From Chloroflexota bacterium (GTDB taxonomy: Bacteria; Chloroflexota; Ktedonobacteria; Ktedonobacterales; Ktedonobacteraceae), in NCBI GenBank assembly GCA_021828635.1, contig JAJZEJ010000467.1, forward strand, positions 1-8,300: 8,300 bases of DNA. The letters are read 5' to 3'. Shown in pieces: positions 1 to 6,440 of the stretch. Position numbers and translations under genes: made by a program. How positions within the stretch are numbered: the first letter of the stretch is position 1; every line of letters begins with the position of its first letter. Under the pieces are notes generated by a model. The model ran no database searches. It was not told where the DNA came from and worked only from the letters and a program-made list of their open reading frames with translations.

Positions 1-103
1 CCCATAGAAGTGAGTAGGAGAGTAACGATTGTATATTTTGCTAAAGAAGATGTGTGTTTTTATTTTATTTATATAAATCCAACAGCAGCCACAAGCAGAA
101 GAG
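1..103. other. AT-rich flank and break point before the clpB fragment
   Basis: Bases 1-76 are strongly AT-rich in their second half (runs such as TTTTATTTTATTTATAT) and read as non-coding. The clpB reading frame is closed by a TAA at 74-76. From 77 the frame is open and reads I-Q-Q-Q-P-Q-A-E-E before family-like sequence begins at about 98-104. The sharp change in composition marks either a recombination or insertion boundary or a new upstream region driving the fragment. TATATAAAT at 70-78 could serve as a -10-like box, but no convincing -35 was found. Confidence 0.5.
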
Positions 104-1096
104 GTGGATGCCGAAGACATTGCCGATGTGGTCTCCAAGTGGACGCATATTCCGGTCACACGGCTACTGGAGGCTGAGGTACAGAAGTTGCTGACGATGG
201 AAGACCGTCTGCACGAGCGTGTGGTTGGACAGGATATGGCACTCGAAGTCGTCTCAGACGCCATTCGCCGCGCCCGCGCCGGTCTGCACGACCCCACTCG
301 TCCACTGGCAAGCTTCCTGTTTATGGGGCCAACCGGCGTTGGCAAGACCGAACTGGCTCGCGCCCTGGCTGAATTTCTCTTCGATGATGAGCAGGCGTTA
401 ATTCGTATCGACATGTCCGAGTACATGGAGAAACACTCGGTCTCGCGTCTCATCGGTGCGCCTCCTGGCTATGTCGGCTATGAAGAAGGCGGACAACTGA
501 CCGAGGCGGTGCGCCGTCGTCCCTACAGCGTCTTGTTGCTCGATGAGATCGAGAAGGCCGCGCCCGATGTCTTCAATGTCCTATTGCAACTGCTCGACGA
601 TGGCCGCCTGACCGATGGGCAAGGCCGCACAGTCGATTTCAAGAACACCGTCATTATTATGACTAGCAACAGCGGCAATCGCTGGCTACCTGAACTGGAC
701 GGTATGGACGAGGAGAACTTGCAGCGCCTCGTGCGGCAACGTTTGCGCGAGGAGGGTTTCCGGCCAGAGTTCATCAATCGCATCGACGAGGTGATTGTCT
801 TCCACCAGATCACCCGCGAACAGATGAAGCGCATCGTGGAGATTCAGGTTAATCGCATCAGACCGCGCCTGGCCGAGCGCCACATCACATTAAACCTGAG
901 CGAGAGCGCCAAAGAAATGTTGGCGAACGAGGGCTACGACCCACAATTCGGCGCACGCCCGCTCAAGCGTGTGATTCAGAAAGAGGTCGAGAACCGCATC
1001 GCACGTGCTATACTGGATGGAACCATCCGTGACGGTGACACAATCAGCATTGATACCCGCGATGGCAAACTGGTGATGATAATGGTTCACGCTTAG
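104..1096 (+). CDS. clpB: ClpB-type disaggregase, D2 ATPase half only (N-terminally truncated)
   Basis: This is the second AAA+ module and C-terminal domain of a Hsp100 protein. ClpB threads aggregated proteins through a hexameric ring in the cytoplasm, working with DnaK. Visible motifs are Walker A GPTGVGKT (residues 75-82), pore loop GYVGY (122-126), Walker B LLLDEIE (144-150), sensor-1 Asn189, arginine finger Arg226 in FINR, and sensor-2 GARPLKR (283-289). Every D2 catalytic element is therefore intact. The short stretch after sensor-1 has no IGL/IGF ClpP-binding loop, which favours ClpB over ClpC. A full ClpB is about 850-870 residues. Here the N-domain, D1 and the middle coiled coil are absent, and an in-frame stop lies at 74-76. 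GTG at 104 is the first usable start but has no well-placed Shine-Dalgarno. It is either a pseudogene remnant or a D2-only protein; the identification as Hsp100 is certain. Confidence 0.85.
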   Translation: MDAEDIADVVSKWTHIPVTRLLEAEVQKLLTMEDRLHERVVGQDMALEVVSDAIRRARAGLHDPTRPLASFLFMGPTGVGKTELARALAEFLFDDEQALIRIDMSEYMEKHSVSRLIGAPPGYVGYEEGGQLTEAVRRRPYSVLLLDEIEKAAPDVFNVLLQLLDDGRLTDGQGRTVDFKNTVIIMTSNSGNRWLPELDGMDEENLQRLVRQRLREEGFRPEFINRIDEVIVFHQITREQMKRIVEIQVNRIRPRLAERHITLNLSESAKEMLANEGYDPQFGARPLKRVIQKEVENRIARAILDGTIRDGDTISIDTRDGKLVMIMVHA

Positions 1097-1098
1097 GA
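1095..1098 (+). promoter_or_regulatory. Shine-Dalgarno of the kinase-like/response-regulator gene
   Basis: AGGA lies eight bases before the ATG at 1107 and overlaps the TAG stop of the clpB fragment (1094-1096). This layout favours translational coupling and a shared transcript. It also supports 1107 as the start, because the upstream frame is closed by a TAA at 1080-1082. Confidence 0.6.
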
Positions 1099-1106
1099 TA
1101 TACACG

Positions 1107-2501
1107 ATGGATACAGCTTCCCAAGAGAGGCTTCAAGAGACGCTGAGTGCGTTGCTCATTCAAATCAACGCGCTGCAAACACTGGTGGACGAGCCAATAG
1201 CACAGGTGGAACAGATCGACCTGCCCACGCTGCGCGATGGCTTACACACGGTTGAGCAGATGACGCATGATGCACTGTATGCGGTCCGCATCTCCTGCAT
1301 GCAGGAAACATTGCCAGAATTGGAGGGCGTAACGCTGGCTGAGGCACTCTCACGACTCGTTGAAGAGACGGCGGAGACGCTACATCTTTCCAGCCGTCTC
1401 TCCTTCTCTGGCACTGATGAGCAGGGACGCCCACGAGAACAGACGCTAAGCAGTATCGCCGAACGCACGCTTTTTCAGATTGCCCGCGAGATGCTCTACG
1501 ACGTGCGCCATCATAGCGGCGCACGCACAATCCGCTTCGCGCTCATCTATGGGCAAGACGACGTGCAGATGAATATTGAGGATGACGGCAAATTTATTGA
1601 CACAGAGAGCGCAAGTGAGCAAAACAGACAGGACATACTACCCTTCATCAATACCAACGAGACGGCGACTACGCGCTCACAATGCACTGTTTTTACTGAT
1701 CTGCGCTATCGCATTGAGCAGCTTGGTGGCTCGCTGCAACACGAGCCCCGTGCAGAGCGTGGAACACGGGTGTTGGCCCGACTACCTTATACTCAACACA
1801 TCCCTCTCCGCCAACCATCATTGCCCATGACGCCAACGCTCATAACCAACATAGCACAACAAGACCCTGTGCGTATCCTGATCGTCGATGGGCAAGCCGT
1901 CACACGCGCTGGCCTGCGCCGCCTGCTCGAAAGCTATGCTGACCTGCGTGTCATCGGCGAGGCCAGTGATGGCGTGCAAGCAGTGAGTGAGACGCTGGAA
2001 CTGGGGCCGCAGGTTGTGCTGCTGGACGCGCAATTGCCCAATGGACAGAGCCTTGAGGCGCTACGCCAGATCAAACAATTGCAGCTTGATACACACGTGC
2101 TGCTGCTCTCGGCGCAGGACCGCGAAGAATATCTCTATGAAACGCTACGGGCCGGAGCTGATGGCTATGTCCTAAAAGATATCGCGCCCGATGAACTGGC
2201 CCAGGCATTGCGTAGTGTGGCACATGGCGAGACGCTGGTACAGTCGCAACTGGCCGGACGCCTGCTTTCACGCATAGGCAAACAGGGACGCGATACAGCA
2301 TTTGCAGCTCTGACAGCCCGCGAATTAGAGGTGCTACACCTGCTGGCGCGTGGTCTGCGCAATAAAGAGATTGCCGACCGGCTCTACATCAGTGAGCGTA
2401 CCGTCAATTTTCATCTGGCAAACATCTATCAGAAACTCAACGTCTCCGGTCGCACTGAAGCCTTGAGCCGCGCGTTGAAGGAGGGACTAATTAGTGCCTG
2501 A
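1107..2501 (+). CDS. Degenerate NarX-type kinase core fused to NarL-type response regulator
   Basis: This is a one-polypeptide signalling protein. Residues 1-100 resemble the dimerisation helices of NarX/DegS-type kinases, but the protein begins at the H-box and Gln6 sits where the phospho-His would be. Residues 110-228 resemble the HATPase fold: the N-box reads EMLYDVRHH with Asp132 in place of Asn, the G1 box DDGKF lacks its second Gly, and the Gly-rich lid is missing, although LGGSL and RGTRVLARLP remain. After a linker (229-254) comes a receiver domain (255-372) with phosphoacceptor Asp307, Ser335 and Lys357. The usual acidic pair is Asp261-Gly262. A LuxR/NarL helix-turn-helix follows (about 400-460, LTARELEVL then ISERTVNFHLANIYQKL). 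It probably binds DNA as a dimer. ATP binding or phosphorylation by its own kinase-like part is doubtful, and what controls it is unknown. The domain calls are firm; the biological role is not inferable. Confidence 0.88.
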   Translation: MDTASQERLQETLSALLIQINALQTLVDEPIAQVEQIDLPTLRDGLHTVEQMTHDALYAVRISCMQETLPELEGVTLAEALSRLVEETAETLHLSSRLSFSGTDEQGRPREQTLSSIAERTLFQIAREMLYDVRHHSGARTIRFALIYGQDDVQMNIEDDGKFIDTESASEQNRQDILPFINTNETATTRSQCTVFTDLRYRIEQLGGSLQHEPRAERGTRVLARLPYTQHIPLRQPSLPMTPTLITNIAQQDPVRILIVDGQAVTRAGLRRLLESYADLRVIGEASDGVQAVSETLELGPQVVLLDAQLPNGQSLEALRQIKQLQLDTHVLLLSAQDREEYLYETLRAGADGYVLKDIAPDELAQALRSVAHGETLVQSQLAGRLLSRIGKQGRDTAFAALTARELEVLHLLARGLRNKEIADRLYISERTVNFHLANIYQKLNVSGRTEALSRALKEGLISA

Positions 2502-2506
2502 CGCGC

Positions 2507-2534
2507 ATGGACGCGGTAAACCGGTCTCTACGAG
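2507..2534 (+). repeat. Dispersed GGACGCG repeat, copy A, between the convergent genes
   Basis: The block begins CATGGACGCG and ends CTCTACGAG. It can fold into a hairpin with CGGT/ACCG and GGAC/GTCT arms around one bulged G. It starts five bases after the response-regulator stop and contains the sbcC-like stop codon (TAG at 2528-2530 on the minus strand). There is no T-run, so a role as a two-way terminator is possible but weak. It is related to the copies at 2621-2647 and 7955-7980. Confidence 0.6.
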
Positions 2535-5500
2535 AAGATCGATGGTAAGGCGGCAATATAAACGGTTTTGTCTTCGTCAAAATCACCGTCATTGCTTAAT
2601 TGACCCGTAATTGGTTCCTCTGTAGGGATCGATTGATCGCGTCCATGTAGCGTATTATACTGCACAACCGGTAAATTGCTCTCCACGACCATGCCGTTAT
2701 CCAGGTAAACGTGGTAGGGGAACATGGTCGGATCGAAGGCGCTGCTGTGCGAAACCACAATGACCTGCTCAAAGTGCTGATTGAGTAGATCACTTGTCAG
2801 GGCGTCTACTAATGCCTGAGTACGCCCACGATCAAGTGAGCTTAGCGGCTCATCCAGTAATAGGAAACCAGGAGTAGCGGTCAACTCACGTGGTAACGTG
2901 GCGATGGCGAAGGCCAACCGCAGAGCCAGTGAGAGTTGATCGGCTGTACCACCAGAGAGTGCCGACTTCGAGACATATTCGCCTGCCATACTATCCCACA
3001 CACTCATACTGAATGACCCACCACTGACGGCAGCCTCTTCTGGCTGCGTGAGCAAGTGCATATCGTGATACCGTCCACTAGTGAGTAGTGGTAATAATTG
3101 CAGCATATAGTATTCGGTGCGTGGAATAACCTTGCGCACCAACCGGTCGCTGACCGCTTGAACCAGCGTATTGCCACGTTTCTTTGTTTCGTAGGCCCGC
3201 TCTTGCTGTTCTAGATGCAGCCGCGCCAGGTCCAGGTCAAGATGATCGTTGCCGATACGTAGTTGCTGGCTAAGCGTCTGCTCCTGCTCTTCCAACTGTG
3301 TCAATTCCTGCTCAACCTGTGTGCGTTCCTGCTCCAGGTTTGCACGTTCTTCCGGTTTGTGCTGCTCAATCAATGGCCAGGCAGCAATAATATCGGCACG
3401 ACTGATGCTAGCAGGTGTAGGACGATGACGCCGCGTGAGTAGCAACGTGAGATGCTCCTGAGCGTTCTCAATCTCTTGCCGACAGAGCGCGATTTTGGCC
3501 TGCAAAGCTCCCTCGCGTAGGTGTAGACCATCAAGCTCTTTCAGCAGGTTACGCTCGTTAGCCTCCTCGATTTCATGCTGACAGCGTGTGCGTAGCGCAC
3601 TGAGTGCCTCAGCGAAGGGGTTGGGTGGTACAATCCAACTGCCCAGACTGTTGCTAAACTTTGCCAATTGCTTGTAGTGTTCCGCCAGCGACTCCTGACG
3701 CTCTTTTAAGCGTTCGCTATACAGCTGCTGCTGATTCTGAAACTTGAGCTTACCGGCTAGTGCAAGATGTAGCTCTTCCATTTGCTTACGGGCCGAAGTC
3801 TCAGCGGCGCTAATCGCGGCCTGGCCGAAGGCGATGCCCAGTGGCTTGACACGCTGGCGCAGTGAGTCCTGTAATCCTTGCAGTGCGCCGCGCAACATCG
3901 TTTGTTGCTCACGCGCACGCTCAATCTGCTGAAGTGGATTGCTGGTCTGATAACGCTCGTTACGCTCTTCAATGGCACGTTGGCGATCCAGCAAGACATC
4001 CAGTTCCTCCTGGTGAATCTTCAACTGACGTGCCAGGTCTGTCACCAGATCAAGCTTACCGTCAAGGGTGGCAATTTCGTGTTCGGTGGCTTTACTCGTG
4101 TTCTCGACCAGTGATTCTAGATCGGGAATATCTTGCGACTCTCCCTCGGTGTGCGCTAAGAGCGGCGTGGTAGGAACGGTGGGTAACGCACCCTGAGTAA
4201 CGCTATTAGAACGTCGCAAACGTTCATGCACGGTCAGACCGGGTAGCCCCTCCTGGTTAGCCAGGCGTTTGATATCTTGCTGTGCCGACTCAATGGCGCT
4301 CAGCGTCTTGCGCAGGTCTTCTTCGACGGTATTCCAGCCCTCGCGTGCGCGTACTTCTTCCAGGCGCGTATACTCTTTGCGCAGCGTGGCTAACGCCTCC
4401 ATCGTGACATTGACCTGATTACGTGCGGCATTTGCCTCATCATGCTTCTGCTTGGCGCGGCGCTGTATATCGGCTGGACTCGCGCTCTGATCGACTTGTT
4501 GTTGCAACTGACGTGCCGCCTCTTCAAGAGAGCGTGGTACACTGCCACCGAGGTTTTGTATCTCGCGCTCAACTCTAGCAAGGTCTTCCTCGCTACCACC
4601 CATGCGTCGCGCCGCCTCACGTGCCGCTACCATCATGCCCATGCGGTTAACCGCTTCCTGCACCTGCTGCTCTAGCGCCTGTTTCTGCCCACGCGCTTTC
4701 GTGTAGTTTTGTAGTCCCCAGCCTACACCAGCTACAGCAAGCAAGGCCAAAATACCTACAATCGCTCCCACTACCTTTGTGCCTGTAGTGAACTCAATGA
4801 TGGCTGCGAGAGCGCAGAAGAGGCACAACACGATACATACCACAACAAAGCCAAGACGAATACTGATGTTGCGGCGGGCATCCTGCTCCATCGCTGTCAG
4901 CTGCTCTTGCTGCTGGTGCGCGGCGTGTACATGTTGCTCCGCGTCCGCCAGACCTTTTGCCAACCCTTTGAGGCGTCGCCACTCTTCGAGTTGGCGGCGC
5001 ATGTTGAGTTGGCGGCCACGTCGATCCAGTTCCTCTGCCTGCTGCTGAATCTGGCGTGCCTCTGCCTCGACCAGAGCTAGCTCGTGTTCTGTTTCTTTCG
5101 TCTCTTGCTGCAACTTACGCAGTTTCTCCGCGTTTTCCTGGGCCAGGGCGCGGCTCTTGAGCAATTGAGTGTAGCGTTCTTCCCTCTGTTTCAGCGTTGC
5201 CAGACTTTCAGAAAGAGCATGCAAACGTTGCTGACGTGCTTCCAGGCGTGGGCGTCCGGCACGCCGCCGCTCCTCCAGCTCTTGTAGAGCGGTTCGTGCT
5301 TCGCGGACGCGCTCCTCGGCCTGCGTAATCTGCTCATTCAGGCTGCTGAGATTGTCCTTGACCGTCTCCTGCTGCTTGAGTTCCTGTTCTAAATCTTTAA
5401 TAGTGTCAACAGCGGCCAGCAAGTCATTGGACATGCGTTGCAATGTACCAAACGAGCGGGCCAAATCTGATAGATCGCTAACGCGCCGCTCCAGCGTGGG

Positions 5501-6424
5501 CAATTCTTCACGTTCACGCCGCTCAAGCTCTATGAGTTGCTTCTCTAAAGCTGGAATCTCTTGTTGTGCATGACTGATCTCTTCATAAGCGGTGATAATC
5601 TCGCCTAATGTGGCATTGGCAGTTTTCAATTGATGCACGCGGCTCACATGACCTTTGATCTCACGCCGCCGTCCTTGTAATTCTTCTTGCGCCTGCTCTT
5701 GCTCGGCGATCTCGTTCTCCTGCTGCTGTATTTCGCTCAATTCTTCGTTGATTGTGACAGCGTCTAACGCCGCCTCAATCTCCTCGAAGCGTGTGTTTAG
5801 ACGGGGAATACGGTCTTGTATCTCGGCCAAGCGTAGACGTTCTCTGGCTTCTTGTAATTGGCGCTCATCGTTCGGCGTTACCTCGAAGCGTTCGGTGATG
5901 CGGTGAAGTTGTTCAATACCAAGTAACTTGCGAATAGTGGTCTCACGCTCCACACCGCTCATAGTTTCCAGGCGTTCCAGCCCCTTCTGCTCAATCAAGT
6001 AGGAATTGCGCAGTGTGCCGCCATCTATGCGCCCAAGCTCTGCAACAATGCGCTCGTTAGCGGTCGCTAAACGTGTGATGGGGCCTTCTTCCGGCATACC
6101 CAATTTGCGAATATAGAGCGAAATCTTCTGGCCTTTGCCGCGCTCAAGAGTACGTGTGATGGTTAGTTCGGTAACGCTGATAGAGAGCGTTAATGTGACG
6201 GTCGCGCTGGTCGCCCCATAAGAAATGAGGTCATTCAGGGAGCGTTTGCCTTGTGCGCCAGCGAGCGATTCACCGTAGAGCGCAAAGTAGATACTTTCGA
6301 GCAGTGCCGACTTACCTGCTTCATTCGGACCCTGAATCAGAATGTTGCCACGTTGCGGAAAGTGCAGATTTACCTCGCGTAAAAGCCGAAACCGTTCAAC
6401 GGTTAAATGTTTCAGGATAATCAT
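2528..6424 (-). CDS. sbcC: SbcC/Rad50-like ATPase with a central membrane hairpin
   Basis: This is the large SMC-like ATPase partner of an Mre11/SbcD nuclease, a family that processes DNA ends and hairpins. The N-terminal lobe has Walker A GPNEAGKS (32-39) and Q-loop Gln145 in the stretch YLIEQKGLERLE. Two long Gln/Glu-rich coiled-coil tracts follow (about 185-520 and 575-1095). The C-terminal lobe has signature LSGGT (1156-1160), Walker B FLLLDEPLSSLD (1187-1198) and H-loop His1226. The length of 1298 exceeds the roughly 1050 of E. coli SbcC. Between the coils, where a CxxC zinc hook would be expected, are two hydrophobic helices (about 525-543 and 551-571), recalling the YhaN group of Firmicutes. 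A Pro/Thr-rich flexible insert lies at 738-767. The C-terminus past residue 1259 is encoded inside a repeat-bounded block. ATG at 6424 is preceded by GGAG. It is probably cotranscribed with the upstream phosphoesterase gene. The symbol is given by family resemblance only. Confidence 0.9.
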   Translation of the reverse strand: MIILKHLTVERFRLLREVNLHFPQRGNILIQGPNEAGKSALLESIYFALYGESLAGAQGKRSLNDLISYGATSATVTLTLSISVTELTITRTLERGKGQKISLYIRKLGMPEEGPITRLATANERIVAELGRIDGGTLRNSYLIEQKGLERLETMSGVERETTIRKLLGIEQLHRITERFEVTPNDERQLQEARERLRLAEIQDRIPRLNTRFEEIEAALDAVTINEELSEIQQQENEIAEQEQAQEELQGRRREIKGHVSRVHQLKTANATLGEIITAYEEISHAQQEIPALEKQLIELERREREELPTLERRVSDLSDLARSFGTLQRMSNDLLAAVDTIKDLEQELKQQETVKDNLSSLNEQITQAEERVREARTALQELEERRRAGRPRLEARQQRLHALSESLATLKQREERYTQLLKSRALAQENAEKLRKLQQETKETEHELALVEAEARQIQQQAEELDRRGRQLNMRRQLEEWRRLKGLAKGLADAEQHVHAAHQQQEQLTAMEQDARRNISIRLGFVVVCIVLCLFCALAAIIEFTTGTKVVGAIVGILALLAVAGVGWGLQNYTKARGQKQALEQQVQEAVNRMGMMVAAREAARRMGGSEEDLARVEREIQNLGGSVPRSLEEAARQLQQQVDQSASPADIQRRAKQKHDEANAARNQVNVTMEALATLRKEYTRLEEVRAREGWNTVEEDLRKTLSAIESAQQDIKRLANQEGLPGLTVHERLRRSNSVTQGALPTVPTTPLLAHTEGESQDIPDLESLVENTSKATEHEIATLDGKLDLVTDLARQLKIHQEELDVLLDRQRAIEERNERYQTSNPLQQIERAREQQTMLRGALQGLQDSLRQRVKPLGIAFGQAAISAAETSARKQMEELHLALAGKLKFQNQQQLYSERLKERQESLAEHYKQLAKFSNSLGSWIVPPNPFAEALSALRTRCQHEIEEANERNLLKELDGLHLREGALQAKIALCRQEIENAQEHLTLLLTRRHRPTPASISRADIIAAWPLIEQHKPEERANLEQERTQVEQELTQLEEQEQTLSQQLRIGNDHLDLDLARLHLEQQERAYETKKRGNTLVQAVSDRLVRKVIPRTEYYMLQLLPLLTSGRYHDMHLLTQPEEAAVSGGSFSMSVWDSMAGEYVSKSALSGGTADQLSLALRLAFAIATLPRELTATPGFLLLDEPLSSLDRGRTQALVDALTSDLLNQHFEQVIVVSHSSAFDPTMFPYHVYLDNGMVVESNLPVVQYNTLHGRDQSIPTEEPITGQLSNDGDFDEDKTVYIAALPSIFS
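2621..2647 (-). repeat. Dispersed GGACGCG repeat, copy B, translated within the sbcC-like gene
   Basis: Read on the minus strand it begins CATGGACGCGATCAATCG and ends CCCTACAG. It differs from the unit at 7955-7980 at only two positions over 26 bases, counting to 2619. It is read in frame as HGRDQSIPTEE (residues 1260-1270 of the SbcC-like protein), so a non-coding dispersed repeat has become part of the protein. It faces copy A (2507-2534). Confidence 0.75.
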
Positions 6425-6434
6425 AGTTGCTCTA

Positions 6435-6438
6435 CTCC
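6435..6438 (-). promoter_or_regulatory. Shine-Dalgarno of the sbcC-like gene
   Basis: GGAG on the minus strand lies ten bases before the ATG at 6424-6422, in the 16-base gap after the upstream gene's TGA (6443-6441). It fixes the sbcC-like start and supports one transcript for the pair. Confidence 0.6.
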
Positions 6439-6440
6439 GT

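Larger units (their letters stand above)
2507..2647. mobile_element. Possible 141-bp MITE-like element bounded by inverted repeats
   Basis: The outer ends are perfect 10-bp inverted repeats, CATGGACGCG at 2507-2516 and CGCGTCCATG at 2638-2647, each continuing inward as an imperfect copy of the same roughly 25-bp repeat (ending CTACGAG and CTACAG). No transposase gene lies inside, and no clear target duplication is visible. The block holds the last 39 codons and the stop of the sbcC-like gene. The alternative is two independent insertions of a short palindromic repeat. The interior encodes an acidic, protein-like tail (DGDFDEDKTVY), which favours that alternative. Confidence 0.35.

Noticed and set aside
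104..1096. ClpC or ClpX rather than ClpB
   Set aside because: There is no IGL/IGF ClpP-binding loop after sensor-1 and no zinc-binding domain. The core phrasing ([20 protein letters not shown]) matches ClpB best.
1160..1830. Open frames in other registers over the regulator gene (minus strand 1165-1530, plus strand 1576-1830)
   Set aside because: They lie wholly inside a gene with clear domain motifs and show no motif of their own.
2507..2534. Strong intrinsic terminator between the convergent genes
   Set aside because: The hairpin has a bulge and short arms, and no T-run follows on either strand. It is kept only as a repeat with a possible weak terminating role.
4740..4840. Cys534-Leu-Phe-Cys537 as a Rad50 zinc hook (CxxC)
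   Set aside because: The motif lies within a continuous hydrophobic helix with no flanking polar hook residues (a hook usually reads CPxC). It is more likely incidental to a membrane helix.
3744..5906. Several plus-strand open frames of 60-103 codons opposite the sbcC-like gene
   Set aside because: They are Ser/Cys/Arg-rich mirror frames of the Gln/Glu/Leu-rich coiled coil, with no domain resemblance and no independent ribosome sites.
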